From Impatiens glandulifera (Eukaryota; Streptophyta; Magnoliopsida; Ericales; Balsaminaceae), in contig NC_061863.1 of assembly GCF_907164915.1 (NCBI RefSeq), forward strand, positions 4,208,340 to 4,272,339: 64,000 bases of DNA, read 5' to 3'. Made by a program: the position numbers and the translations under genes. Shown here in pieces: positions 1 to 13,400 of this stretch (positions are counted from its first letter, which is position 1; every line of letters begins with the position of its first letter). The notes below the pieces were generated by a model. The model saw only the letters and a program-made list of their open reading frames with translations. It was not told the DNA's origin and ran no database searches.

Positions 1-230
1 TTACAAAGAACTCCATCAATTGTAATATTATTTTCCTGTTAGTGCATTGGGGACTATTTCGAAACACTTTTGTTTATGTACGTGGATCCATATTCAGATC
101 AAAATAGGAAACCACAATAGATTTCTACATCTGTCAAACTTAGTTCAGTTTTCAATTGTGTGATCTCATCTAGACAAACATCCTCATAAAAATTTGACAG
201 AAGATGCCACACAAAACTCAATATATTTAC

Positions 231-2970
231 CTGATCAACATTGAATGATGTGCGATCAAATCCAGGGACAACAATTTCTCTAAATATCTTCATCTCTGGA
301 ACCCCAGTTTCCAAGTTGCACTGATATATAATCCCTGGAGAAAGGAAACTAGTAAACCCGATAAAAGCAGTGCTATCTTCACGTCTGCAAGAGATTTCAG
401 AAGCTGTGCCAATATCAATAGGCAACTGGTGCAAGAACGACCCAGTTTCCAAATCCCTTAACTGTACTATATTTTTAACATCACTTAAGTAGTTAACCAG
501 AATTTGATTCTTGTTGACAGCAATGGCCAACTCTAGTACATCCTTGTCAGATTCAGGAACTACCTCAACCCAGACATTCGGTTCCTTCAGATCTACTCGA
601 ACTAACTTATATTTTGGAGCATCTTTATTTGTAAGAAACGTAAATAGGGTATCATCATTAGCAATAGCTGTATATTGTGCATCGAAGTTGTCAACAAGCT
701 TAATAAACGGAAGTAAGTCTTTTGATCCCCTCCTTTGACCTTCAAGGCCATCAGGGATTGCAGTCAAGTCGCAGTAAAAAATTTTGTTGACCGGATCACA
801 GCTTTCAGACGTATATAGAAGAACATACTGCAGAAAAAGAAAAAGGTTAAGAAACAGTGAAGAAACCTACAAATCAGATAAACTTCTAAAGCAACAAGCC
901 TAAGATTCGCAAAAAACACACATATACATTAAGGGCTTGTTTGATCTAGGGTTATTTGAATAACCAAGTGGCCTTGTTTGATGTAGGTTATTGAAACTCA
1001 GATTAGGGGTATAAATATATAATGATTTTTTTTTTTATAAATAGAGGGTATTTTGTTTGATGATTTGAATGATGTGATTGATAAGTAGATTGTTGATTGG
1101 GTAGTGGGTTATTTGAACTAATCTCAAATCAACCCACATCAATCTAGGCCTAACTCATCCTTCCCTAAGGATAAAGCTAAAAAGGTGGAGAGATTGAACC
1201 TTTCCATCATCTGTTATATCTGCTGCAAATAAGTATTTTGGGTTCTCTGGATCTTTCCAGCACAAGATGTCTTCAGATTGTTTGGTTCCAAGAAAATGAT
1301 AATAAACCTCTTGATTTAAGTTTGAGTTTGTCTCTGTGCCAGCATCCAATTCCTCTCCCTCTCTGTACAACAGTTGATAATTGTTCCGGGATCATTGAAG
1401 ACAAGATAATTCGTTTTTGTCAAACTAGAAACTAGCAAATGAAAGTGTTCTAATACATTGGGCTGTTTTGTTACCAAATTTTTTCATGTTGATATTTGAA
1501 CAAATCTACATTTGTTACCGAAAATCACGATGATGAAAAACATTAGTTGAATCATGATACAAAATATAAGCTGATCATGATTGAGAAAAAAATCACTATA
1601 CCAAATGAAGCAAAAAGTTACACTATTCATAATCAATAAAATAATAAGTATACCAAAAATACACCTCTAATCAATCCAAGAAAAATCTTAGGCGAAACAA
1701 AAAAAACAAAATAAATCACTTTAAGTGGAGATTTTTCAATGAGATTGTGACAAAATATCAGTTTTCAAATAGGCTAAACAAATTATTAATACCTACTCAA
1801 ACTTAAAGTAAGGCCAATACTCTCTACTCAAGACTATCTCCAACTCCAAGGATGCTAGTTGAACAAAACAAAGCAATGAGGCAACATTCAGATTCATATT
1901 TTTATTCTGTTCGACTTACTTGGGAGCTGGGTATCGACTGTAAAAGAAACCTTTTGCATCATGGGTCCAACTAATGCCTGAAAATTTGACCTGCAAAAGA
2001 ATCAATGACAAACAAGGTGATTAATTTTGCAATGATAAAATCATAAACTTGTTGGTGACTGCCTTATTCAGTCGAATCGAGACTTACCCACACCAGAGTG
2101 TCTGGTTCGACCCTTCTGTCCTCAATCCTCATGACCTTAATGGTTACCCAATCACTGCCACTCGAACTAAGTCCATACGCCAGGTACTTGGCATCTTCAC
2201 TCACACTCAAAGTGCTTAACGCCACAGTTCCATCCTCACTGAGCTGATTCGGGTCAAGTAATACCTCTGCTTCACCATCCAAACTGTCCTGAAAAGAGAA
2301 AAGAATAGATTTTAATTAATTCATGATGAAAATGAGTTTATTTATCTTATCAAACTTCCATGAAACCAACCTGCACAAAGAGGACGTCTTGAGCTTGAAG
2401 ACCGGTATTATGGTAGTAGAAGTACTTGTCCCCTTTTCGTGATGGCGCATGATAACGAGGATGGTCGAATAGCTTCGTAACTTTCTCCCGTAACTTCTCC
2501 CTCGTATCACATTTCTCAAGAACCGAATCCGTCAATTCCACCTGCTTCTGCACAAAATCCTTTGTCTCCTCGGAATCAGGATCTTCGAGCCTGAAAACGA
2601 AATCCAAAACCCAATTAATTTAGTTCGTGTGAATTGGACGGAGATTAATGAATAAGGTACATTGATACCATCTGTAAGGATCGGAAACGAGGACTCCATG
2701 ATAGTCATCGACGACGGAGTCGTCTCTACGGACGGCCGGATACTGAAGTGAGTGGTTTAGGGCAGATAAAGAGCTCATTTTACGATTGGAGGAGATGGAA
2801 AGACAAGAAGAAAAACCTAATAAATTATTGGAAATTGAGCGCAATCGCGGTTTGATTTGCTTATAATAATAAATGGGAAGACGAGATTGAATGAAAACAA
2901 GACTTTGAGCTGACTCCAGACTGCGAACGGAGTTTGCGAGACAGTGGCGCGTGTAGATAAGACACGCCAT
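231..2970 (-). CDS. POP: Prolyl oligopeptidase (S9A), N-terminal part, gene runs off left edge
   Basis: Serine peptidase that cleaves after proline in short peptides. Six exons can be read on the minus strand with GT-AG junctions: 2970(or 2778)-2669, 2590-2371, 2288-2088, 1990-1920, 1362-1200 and 827-231. The product shows family signatures: [24 protein letters not shown], the YHNTGLQ strand, SGSDW, and [22 protein letters not shown] assembled across exons. These cover the N-terminal alpha/beta segment and most of the beta-propeller. The donor after residues DRTSFNVDQ opens an intron at 230, so the hydrolase domain with Ser-Asp-His lies beyond the window. The conserved start is MSSLSAL at 2778. 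An in-frame ATG at 2970 adds 64 residues rich in Arg, Ser and Leu with almost no acidic residues, like an organellar targeting peptide. No disabling lesion is visible. Confidence 0.9.
933..1150. mobile_element. Tourist-like MITE in POP intron 5
   Basis: The insert begins GGGCTTGTTTGATC and ends ATCAATCTAGGCC, flanked by TAA on both sides (930-932 and 1151-1153), as in PIF/Harbinger MITEs. Two further copies, at 53659-53934 and 44297-44561, share the GGxCTTGTTC terminus and a TAA/TTA duplication. The left end contains a partial internal duplication (CTTGTTTGAT...GGTTATT). It sits between exons 5 and 6 of the prolyl oligopeptidase gene and does not touch the splice sites. Confidence 0.65.
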
Positions 2971-3026
2971 TGGGCCGGCTTTAGCGCCGTGCCGGTAACA
3001 TCATATGAGATAGAGATTTTCAAATA

Positions 3027-6000
3027 TTGATAACTCCCTTCAAGTTATGCAAGATATTCAATTTATCCACCAAACTATTAACTTCTCCATTCAATTCTTT
3101 CATCCATTTCGTCTTTTCTTTCTTCCTTATAATCAAAATATCCAGCCCGATTAAGTTCCTTTTGGGAAAAAGAGAAGAGAATGAGGTGAGGCGCCGATTC
3201 AAATTCTTTAATTTTTGGATGGAGAATTATAGCTTCAAAAAGATTTTGAAGGAGGTGTGGTATACAAATGTCGATGGCTCAAACATGTTTTGGGTTTCGA
3301 AAAAATTGAGGATCCTTAAGAATCAGTTCATTAAATTCGATAAGAAAATGTACAACAACGTATCTAAAAGAGTGATGGCTGCAAGGATTGATCTTGAAGA
3401 TGTTCAAAGCCGACTTATTGAAAGTGATGATGTTTTTCAACTCCAAGAGGATGAGAAGACTGCCTTAACCTTATTTACAAAAATTGAGTTCAATGGAGGA
3501 GAGTTTTGCAAAGCAAAAATTGAGGTAGAATTGGATTTCACTTGGTGACAAGAATACAACGTTTTTCTATCGGAAGTGCTCAACTAGAAACCTCGGAACA
3601 ACGCCCACAAACTTAGATAACGGGGAATTTCTGCAAGGGCAAGATTAGGTTCAAGAATTGGTTGTCCAATTCTATTGGCTTCTCATGGGTACAAAAAGCG
3701 GGCAGTAACCTAGCCATCTTAACACATTATACCAGATTGTCGACAAGAAAATTTTGGCAGAGGATAGTCGGGGTCTGATCGAGATTGTCACGAGGGAAGA
3801 TGTTAAGAAGACTTTGTTCAGCATAAATGAGAATTGTTCAAGGAAAACTGATTTGTTGTTGGTCACGATGTTACCGAAGGTTGTTGGAGTTCTTTAGAAA
3901 TAGGAATATGCTAAAATAATAGAACATTACTATCCTAAACCTAATCCCGAAGAACTCTGTGCCTGAGAGAATCTAAGATTTCAGACCTATTTTGTGTTGT
4001 AATGTGGTGTACAAGATTATTTCAAAAATATTTACAAACTTTTTCAAAAAGTGATTTAAAAAAAACCTAAGTCAATCAACATTTATTCCTGGTAGATCGA
4101 TATCACACAACATTAACCTAATTATGCAAAATATTCTTCAGGGTTATGGTAGAAAGAATATATCTCCGAGAGTTGCGTTTCAGATCGATATTCGTAAGGC
4201 TTTTGACTCCTTCAGACGGGAGACTGTTCATTATTTTCTTGTTGTTTTTGGTATCCCAAGTATTTATATATAATGGATTATGCAGTGCATCACTACTTCT
4301 TGTTTTGTAGTTAGTGTCAACGATGTTCACGGAGGCTATTTTAAAGGTGAAAACGGAGTGAGACAGGGGAATCCCCTCTCTTCGTTTATCTTCGTCCTAA
4401 TCATGGGGATATTTGAGAGTATCTTTATGATATTCTGAAAGAATCGACCATACGTCCACCATCCGTTCTACGAGGAGGAGGGGATTACACATTTGTGTTT
4501 CGCCGACGACAATCTGTTTATATTTGCACATGCCGATGTTGATTCCATTAAAACCGTTAAAGATGCCCTTAATTTCTTTTCTGATGTTACAGGTCTGATG
4601 ATTAATGAGAATGAATGCTATTTTCCGGTGAGATACTTGGGAATTCCTCTAACGACAAGACAAATCCAGATTATTCATTGTGGCCACCTATTAAGAAGGT
4701 AAAGAACGTCATAATGAGCTGGGCAACAAAGAAATTATCGTACGCGGGCCGAATTAAATTGGTAAGAAGTGTCGTAATGGGTGTGATTGAATTTTGGGCT
4801 CAACAAATGGTGCTCCAAAAAAAGTAATGAAGGAACTTGATACTCTCAGGCGTGATTTCATATGGGGCTGCCAAGGTCGAGGTGGTAAGAAAGTCAAGTG
4901 GATAGAAGGGGCGTCGAGTTAAAAAGCTGGGTTGAATGGAATAAGGCGGTCACATACAAACACCTATGAACGATTGAAAGGAAACAAGAGTCGCTTTGGG
5001 TCATGTGGATCCATTCGAGATTTATGATAAGTGAACTTAGCATTTGGACGAGTAAGATAAAGATGATATGGCTAAATAAAATATTAAAGCTAAAGAACAA
5101 CATTGCGTCATTATTCGATATACGATTGGGAGATGGCCGAGGTACGTTGTTTTGGCATGATCCATGGTTTGAAAATCGACCACTTATTCATAGGGAGGAG
5201 TTTCGAAATATACGTATAAGGGGACTGTTTGGCTGCCACAGTTAAAGACGTAAGAGATGGGTAGTGGGTTTCACTTCTTAGGCGGGTTCCGGAAGGGCAG
5301 CGGGTTCATGATCATATTAGCAATATTCAATTACAAGATAGAGTCGGTATTCATTCGTGGCTGAGAAAAACAGAAAGATAATATATCCAACAAGATATGG
5401 AGTGTTATACGGGAGAGAGGGAAGATTGTTGGATGGACTCCACTTGTATGGTGTTTAAAAGCTATCCCGAGGCAGCGGTTCATTCTTTGGTTGGCATTTC
5501 GTGAGAGGCTTAACACACGAGACCGAATACGAAGGTACATGGATATTCCGAATGCTAGATGCCCTTTATGCAAGCTAAATGAAGAATATATCAATCACTT
5601 GTCCGGGGAGTTGTCCGTTTACTAAGTTAGTATGGGATGAATTCGTCTTGGACATGGGTTTAACTAGTCTTCCGGGAGATTGGCAAGGGATTAAGGAGGC
5701 TGCCTTAGCTAAAGACAAAAGCATAAAATTTTCAGCAAGCACTTTCATATGTGGATTCGCTTCGGTTATCTATCACACATGGAGCGAGAGAAATGCTAGG
5801 ATATACGGAAGGATTCGAAGGACAACGATAGAGGTATGGAAGGATGTGAAGATTGATTGCCGAGCTCTAATAGATACATGGAGGCGGGTTCCCAAAGACG
5901 AAAGAAATTGAGACATATGCAAAAGATGGGGAATTCGATACTCCAAAGTCACGAAGATAAGCGATTTTAAACTAGATAAATTTGATTTGTTAAACTTGTT

Positions 6001-6110
6001 AATTCATTTGTAGTAATTCATTAGTCTTGTATGTTTTGTATTGTTTTTTATTTTCCGAACTTTTTCTTATTCTAGGTTGTAGAATAAAACAAAGAAACTA
6101 TGCCCGATTT
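3027..6110 (+). mobile_element. Decayed LINE (L1-type non-LTR retrotransposon), 5'-truncated
   Basis: Broken frames read in LINE ORF2 order. 3027-3548 holds the linker before the RT (LKxLKNQFIKFDKKMYNNVSKRV). About 4090-4430 holds RT motifs (GRSISHNINLIM, DIRKAFDSF, GVRQGNPLSSFIF). 4493-4630 has the catalytic box in the form CFADDN and SGL-like residues. 4690-4830 has SWATKKLSYAGRIKLV. 5003-5245 has RLGDGRGTLFWHDPW, and 5579-5911 is the zf-RVT/C-terminal tail. Many stops and frameshifts make it inactive. The 3' portion from about 4952 is repeated at 51119-52285, where it begins block C. Confidence 0.85.
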
Positions 6111-6210
6111 TTCCATTTTTTTGAGTTTTTAATAAAATTACACTAGTCGTTTTTCAAAAAAAATCTAAATATTTATTTGATGCGTTGTATTTTTTATTTG
6201 AATTAATATT

Positions 6211-6905
6211 TAGCTATATATATATATATATAATGATACTTAATTTTCAAAGTATCTAGATTGTCGGGTCGAAAATTGTGGTTAATTTGAATATATGTGA
6301 GAGTAAATGAATACTTAAGACGGATTGTGAGTTGACCCGCCAATAAACTTAAAACAGTTAAAAATAAAATTTAAAATGATATATGTATGTTTCGAATTTG
6401 CAACTTAACAAAATAAGTATAACTCTCTAACCAACTAGGCTAATAAGACTTTATGAAAGTAAATGGATACTTGGGTCGGATTGTGAGTTGACCCGCCCAT
6501 AAATTTAAAACAGCTATGTATGTTTCGAACTTACAACCTAACAAACAAGTATAATCCTTTAACCAAGTGTTATTGAGATTAGATTTGTCGAGGGATAATA
6601 GACCAATAACAATTGAAAGTGGTTAAAAAATATAAATCAAATATTTGATTAACGAAAGTGTGAGGTCACGATGCTAAATATTAAAAAATATGAATTAGAT
6701 ATTTGATAGACCAAAATGAAAGTGTAAGGTCATGAGATGAGAGGTTTATTGGAAAAAAAAATATGATGAGTAATGTGAAAAGATGAGTTGTTTTACCGAA
6801 GTGAATAATTGTAAAATGAGAATGTTCTATTTTATTTATTTATTTTTTATTTTTATCCGTGTGCATCACACATTATTTTTCATATTCTATATAATAATAT
6901 TTAAT
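6211..6905 (+). repeat. Helitron-like repeat cluster, block A
   Basis: The segment starts with a TA run followed by AATGATACTTAATTTTC and carries two copies of the family module GGATTGTGAGTTGACCCGCC (near 6328 and 6478). It also has the tRNA-like stretch (TTCGAATTTGCAACTTAAC...AACCAACTAGGCT near 6390-6440). A GC hairpin GTGTGCATCACAC lies near 6860-6875. The order matches the better preserved copies at 56742-57501 and 59429-59893. The ends are eroded, so the limits are approximate. The orthologous position in block C is 52383-52920. Confidence 0.45.
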
Positions 6906-8363
6906 TTCAAAGTATTTGAATCAATCACACGGTATCGAAAGAGTCTCTATCAAAAATTCTAAGCGGCATTAAAATTTATCATTGTACGATGAATTGGTAA
7001 GCAACTCTAAAAAAATGTTACTTGATAATTGACCATTATCTCAGATCATATATATATATATATAATCAAAATAATGAAAAACCTATATAGGAGGGACTCC
7101 AATGAAATGTCAACTTAAAAAAAACTCTTTATTGAACAAAAACAAAATAAACTCATAAACTCATCTGACAACTGCTCAGAAGAAAAGAAGAAAAGATGTA
7201 CACAAACTCGAGAAAACATCATCAAGACAATTGACAATTATGAGTAATCGACAATTATGAGTAATTGACAATTATGAGTATTAACAATATACCAAAAGTT
7301 AAAAATATTGTTCGAATTAAAAAATTCCAAGATGAAAATTCTATATAACTAAACAAAATGTGGACGAACAAAATATAGATGTTCTAAATTTTGACCATAG
7401 ATGTTGGCCAGAAAAAAGTTTAAGATGATTGATTTAAAATTATTTGTGAAGCACTCTAACTTTTTAATCTCATATATTTTTAATAATATATATTTTAATT
7501 TAATTCGAATGATTAGCATATCTAAAATGGAAAATATATCAAATAGGAAATGAAGTAATAGTCACGATACTGTCATAAAATAGACTCCCTAAAATTTGGT
7601 AATAAAATAAAAGAGAATCATAAATAAGCCCCTATAATATTTATAAATTTTAATATAAACTCCTAACATTTTTATTTTGATTTAAAACCCCTTCAATTTA
7701 AAGATCATCCATTTTAAAAAGGAATAAAGATGGTCCAAGTCATCTAAGATGTAGCTTTGTGTTAAAATATGGGTGATCTTTAAACTAAGGGGACTAAATG
7801 AAAATAAAAGATAGTTTACAAACTTATATCAAAATTAGGAAATAATTAAAGAGAGTTTTCTCCGAATAGTATATTCCCAAATTAGGTATGCACATGAATT
7901 TCTATCATCAAAAGTAATTCCAAATTGTAAACAAGAATTGGCTATTGGAATTCTCAACAGCCAGCTATTGGATATATTTAATAAGGTTTGTTTTGTTATA
8001 TTTGTTTTGATTGTGAAATATAATTTGTGTTTATTTAATAATATTTAATTTATTTTATGCAGTTGTATAAATAATTAATTTATAATTAAAATTTAAAAGT
8101 AATTAATAAGTTGTTATAAAGTTATAAGTTCCATTTGTAATTTTAGATAAATATATAGATAATATTGAAAAAAAAATAATATTATAAAAAGGAATATTTT
8201 GAGAATATTCTTTTGAGTTTGAGTTTGAGTTGAATATAAATTATTGTTTGACGGGATGTTTACTGTATTTTGGGTATTTTGGGTTGGAGATGGCTTAAGG
8301 AGGATCTAACTGCTACCTCTTAAACTCCCCCACAAAGCAAAGGTCAATTGAAAGAAAAGCATA
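6906..8363. other. AT-rich intergenic DNA shared with block C
   Basis: No convincing coding frame. The sequence is alignable by eye to 52920-54241, including AAGCCCCTATAATATTT and GATGGTCCA...CATCTAAG. Two structural differences stand out. Block C carries a 276-bp MITE where this copy has the empty site at about 7742-7750. This copy carries about 320 bp (7975-8294) missing from block C. The last 60 bp before the rhodanese start, with CTCCCCCACAAAGCAAAGG, are strongly conserved between blocks and are the likely core of its 5' leader. Confidence 0.6.
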
Positions 8364-9370
8364 ATGATGATAGCAAGAACAACCCTCCATCAAATGTCAT
8401 TGTCTAAGCTGCTAACCAAGATCCCACATCCATGTTTACAGAACCGGGGATCCAGGTTTACGTTAATTTTGTTTTCTAAATAAAATGTTTATATGTATGC
8501 ACGCTATGAATGTTGACTAAAAGGAAAAAAAAATGGTGTCTAATGATTTGAAAGATGGGTGCTTCTTCACCATTATACACAAAAATCTGAAACAAGCGTT
8601 GAGCCTGAATTGGTTTCAGTTGGTAAAGCAGCAGAGCTCATTCGGGATGGCCATAAGTATTTGGATGTTAGGTAAATTTATGTAAACAAAGCAGAGTAAA
8701 GAAAATTATTATTCCAATAACAGTTGAGATTTCTGTTTAAAAATGACATTTTTGTTTTGATTGTTTCAGGACTTGTGATGAATTCATTGCTGGACATGTT
8801 TCAGGATCTATGAATGTTCCTTATATGTTCAGGAGTTGGACAGGTATTTTCAAGATTTGGAGAAGATAATGGCAATAAGCCTTTACATGAGAGAAACCCA
8901 AATTCATATAACTCTAATAACAGAGAAATTTATGCAAAATAAAGACTAATCACAGTTTAACCCTGTTTTCATTCTACAGGAATGTCAAAAAACCCTAAGT
9001 TTGTCGAGGAGGTATCATCACAGTTTGAAAAAAAGGATAAAATCGTCATTGTATGTCCTTTTTTCTCAAAGGAATCCTACAGTACTCAAACAAATTCAAA
9101 CATTCCTAATTTCAGTATGATTATTATTCAGGGTTGTCAAAGTGGGAGACGTTCAATTATGGCTGCAGCTGATCTTTTATCTGCTGTAAGTAAAGACTAT
9201 TCCCTATTTTGAAGCAATAAATGAAACTACAACATTCAAACAAACAGCTATCTATCTCAAGTAGAATAAAACTACTATGACTTTCTTGGTGGCAGGGTTT
9301 TACCTCCGTCACTGATATGGCTGGTGGCTATTCTGAGTGGATCAAATGTGAGCTTCCTACAGAGAAATGA
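8364..9370 (+). CDS. Single-domain rhodanese / thiosulfate sulfurtransferase (STR16-18-like), block A
   Basis: Six exons, 8364-8455, 8555-8671, 8770-8843, 8980-9050, 9132-9185 and 9296-9370, join in frame to a 160-residue protein. After a 33-residue basic N-terminus, possibly a transit peptide, comes a rhodanese domain: VSVGKAAELIRDGHKYLDVR, AGHVSGSMNVPYM, MSKNPKFVEEVSSQF, then the active loop GCQSGRRS with catalytic Cys, and GFTSVTDMAGGYSEW near the C-terminus. This order matches plant STR16/STR17/STR18 proteins, which include the arsenate reductase HAC1/ATQ1 and senescence-associated SEN1. Which member this is cannot be settled here. All splice sites are GT-AG. It converges on SNRNP25, whose stop lies about 330 bp downstream. 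A near-identical intact copy is at 54242-55312. Confidence 0.9.
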
Positions 9371-10155
9371 AATGAAACTGACAGAGATTATAATCAAGTG
9401 TAAACACATAATAGGAAGACAATGGATTTGTTGTCTGTCATCCTTAATTGAATAAGAATGAATCACTAGGCATTGGAGTTTTTTTTCTTCTTTTTCCTTG
9501 ATTCAATAATAAGCATATTGATTGATACATACTGTTTTAATGGTTTCTCTCTTCTTGATCAATAGACCACATTATATATATGTATGATGAGTTTCTGCCT
9601 GAATCATTTCCATCAATTTTAGTTTTTAATACTGTTAGAGATAATATGAAGAAAGCAAGTGATCAAGATAACTATACCAGGCAAAACAAGTGATAATCCC
9701 TCATGTTTTCCGGTTCAGGCCATGAAAGAAGCGATGCTTTCTCCTTTTAGAATGTCGTTGGAATTCCTTTGAGGCGACGTAGGGGATAAAATGCACCTGC
9801 ATATGAAAAAATATCACCATTTTCATTCAAAACTATCTAAATGAAGATTAACATATATGCCAGTTTAGAGGATGCAAATAGTATTTTCTGTTTACTAGGA
9901 TACTAGAAAACAATCACCTTAGCATTGTTTCGAAGGCCGTGATCTTGCAGGGAGGAGCTGTCGTCAAGCATCTTAACATTTTGACAAGAAAGACAGAAAT
10001 TCTTCCATACATGTTTCCTTTCCTGTAAATTCAGCTTGAATCTGGAAATCAAATTCTAATTAATTAAAAGTGGAGAAGAAAGGAATGGGAGACAAACAAA
10101 CAGACTAGGAGATTTAACGATGTCCCATGCATGTTCCATCTCATTAACTTTCTTC

Positions 10156-10447
10156 TGACAACTTAAGTTAAAGAATTATAGAAGAAGAATTTTGTAAGAG
10201 AGAACTTGATGAATTTATTGAAAGGATAAAGGGCTATTTATAGCCATCATCTTACATTTGAAAAGTAAAAATAACTTCCATAAACTAACTATTAACTTCT
10301 ACTAACTACTAATAGGATAATAACAACTAACTACCATTAACTACTACATAAGATAAGAACAACTAACTACTTTTAGATAAGAACAATGAATTATACATCT
10401 CCATATACAATATTAAACTAATAAACAAACTAACATATTTCTCAACA
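10156..10447 (-). repeat. Copia 1 3' LTR
   Basis: 292 bp, TGACAACTTAAG...TTTCTCAACA. It is the downstream LTR because the element reads on the minus strand. The polypurine tract lies immediately to its right (CCTCCCTT on the plus strand, 10449-10456). Confidence 0.9.
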
Positions 10448-10474
10448 TCCTCCCTTAAATTGGTAACACTTGTA

Positions 10475-13400
10475 TCAATTTACACTTGGATCAGCACAAA
10501 CACCTAACAAATCTCGTAGTTTTTCAAAAGCATCCAACTTAAGCGGTTTAGTCATGATGTCTGCAATTTGTTCTTTAGTATTGCAATACTCTAGATTCAC
10601 AGTTTCATCTTTTGTTAGTTCACGGAGAAAATGAAACCTGACATCTATGTGTTTGCTTCGTCCATGCATCACAGGATTTTTTGATAACTTGATTGCTGAA
10701 TTATTGTCACAGAATACAGTGGTAGCACCTACATGAGCGTGTTTTACTTCCTCAAAAATCCTTCTAAGCCATACAGCTTGACAAGCACACGGTGCAGCTG
10801 CAATGAATTCAACTTTAGTGGAGGACAATGAAACTACTCTGGCTGTTTCTTTGAAGACCAAGATACTACTCAAGAACAAAACATAAAAACATATCCAGAA
10901 GTAATTTTCCTATCACTTAGGTCCCCTGCATAATCACTATCAGTATATGCAATTAAATTTTGTTGTCCTTTTGACTTGTAAAAAATCCCAAAGTCCATTG
11001 TTCCTTTTAAATATTTGAGTACTCTCTTTGCTGCAGCAAGATGTGATTCAGTAGAACAGTCCATGAATCTAGTAAGAAGACTTACCACAAACATAATATC
11101 TGGTCTAGTAGCGGTTAAATACATCAGACTCCCCACTATCTGTTTATAAGTAGTACTATCAATCTTCTTTTCTTCTTCTGATTTTCCAAGTTTACAACCT
11201 AGAACAATAGGATTTAGAACCAGATTACTTTGATCCATATTGAATCTCTCCAAAATCTCATGTGTATACTTCTTCTGCCCAATAAAAATGCCATCTTGCC
11301 TTTGCAACACTTCAATTCCAAGAAAGAATCTCATCTTTCCTAAATTAGTCATCTCAAACTCATGTTTCATTGATTTCTTGAAATCAACAAACATACCTTC
11401 ATTGTTTCCAGTAAATATAAGATCATCCACATAAACACATACAATTAGAAACATACATTTGTCTCCAACCTTGATAAAAAGAGTGTGTTCATATTGACAT
11501 CTTTTAAAGCCTTCTTTGCTAAAATAAGTTTCAATCCGATTATACCAAGCTCTAGGGGCCTGTTTTAGGCCATATAGTGCTTTCTTTAACTTGAAGACTT
11601 TATGCTCTTGACCTTTTTTCTCATATCCAGGTGGTTGTTGAATATAGACTTCTTCATTTAATTCTCCATACAAGAAGGCTGATTTTACATCAAGTTAATA
11701 AATTGTCCATTTTTTTAGAGCAACCAATGCAATTACAACTCTAATTGTATCCAATCTAGCAATAGGTGCAAATACCTCATTATAGTCTACTCCATGTTCT
11801 TGATTATATCCTTTTGTAACAAGTCGAGCTTTGTACTTATCAACTTCTCCTTTCTCATTCAATTTAGTCTTGAATACACTTATCTTCTTTGCTTCAACCG
11901 GTAGGTTAGTCAAATCCCATGTATTGTTTCTTTCAATAGCCTCGATTTCCATATCCATAGCATTTCTCCATTTTGGTGTCTTCACAGCTTCACAAAACAA
12001 TATAGAATCACTATTTACAAGCAATGCTTGATGTATAACATCAGCTTCAAATTGATCATCCTCAACTAGATAGTCCCTCAACCATATTGGTGGTCTTCTA
12101 ACCCTTAAAGCCCTTCCTTCTGTTATAGTAGTATTGTCTTCTGCAACAACATTAGAAGAATTATCTTCATCAACAACATTAGTAGTATTGTCTTCAACAA
12201 TAACTTGCTCATTATCACTTAAAGTACTACTGTTATGCCTTTGAACAATGATGCTACTTTGTCCTTTTTCTATGTCGACTCTTACTTCATCATCATTTTC
12301 TTTCAAAACAGATGTGACATCACTTTCTTTTATAAGACCAGTATTCCAATTCCAGCTTTCACCTTCTTCAAACTTCACATCCCTGCTTATAACTATCTTC
12401 TTAGTGACCGGATTGTATAGTTTATAAGCCTTTGATTCTTCACTTACTCCAAGTAATACACACTTTAGACTTTTGTCATCCAATTTTGTTCTTTTAACAT
12501 CAGGAACATGCACAAAAGATATACAACCAAATACTCTAAAGTGTTCCACTGTAGGTTTGTAGCCGCTCTAAGCTTCTTCTGGAGTTATATTCTTTACCAT
12601 TAATGTTGGACTTCTATTCAAAATATAGACAGTCCAATTTACAGCTTCTAGCCAGAAAGTTTTTGGACTTTTCTGCTTGAAAGTGTACTCCGTACCATGT
12701 TCATAATCGTTTGATTCTTCCTTTCAGCAACTCCATTTTGTTGTGGGGTGTAGGCTGAAGTGAGTTGCTTCTTTATTCCATGATCTTGACAGAAATTTAC
12801 AAACTCATTAGATGTGAATTCTCCTCCATGGTCGGTTCTAAGACACTTGAGTTTCATTTCAGTTTCATTTTCAACTCGGTGCTTGAAAATTTTGAAAACC
12901 TTGAAAGCCTCTGATTTTTCTGTCAAAAATATACCCAGATTTTTCTGCTAAAATCATCAATGAAAGTAATCAAATACCTTTTGTTTCTATTTGATGTAGG
13001 ATTGATAGAACCACAAATATCACTATGTACTAATTGAAGTATTTGTTCTGCTCTCCATTTGCTTAATTTAGGGAATTGATTCTTTTTCTGTTTGCTATCA
13101 AACAATCTTCACACAAACCTGAAAGAGCTTCAAACTTTAGAAGTCCCTTCACCATGTCAAGTTGTTGAAGAGTTTTTAATCCACGAATACTCAAATGACC
13201 ATACCTTTGATGCCACAACTAAGTTTGACTTTCTATAGATGAGAAACATGTCTCTTCTTTCTCTATCTTTTGAGAATGAAGAATGAAAGTCCTGTTTGTT
13301 GCCATTTGAGTTGTCATAATTATTTCCTTTTCTGGATGATATATCTTGCACTTTCCATCTTGAAGAAGGACTGTCAAACCTTTTTCTAGTAATTGGCCTG

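Noticed and set aside
1..230. Search for the next prolyl oligopeptidase exon
   Set aside because: No frame on the minus strand matches the expected continuation; the interval appears to be intron.
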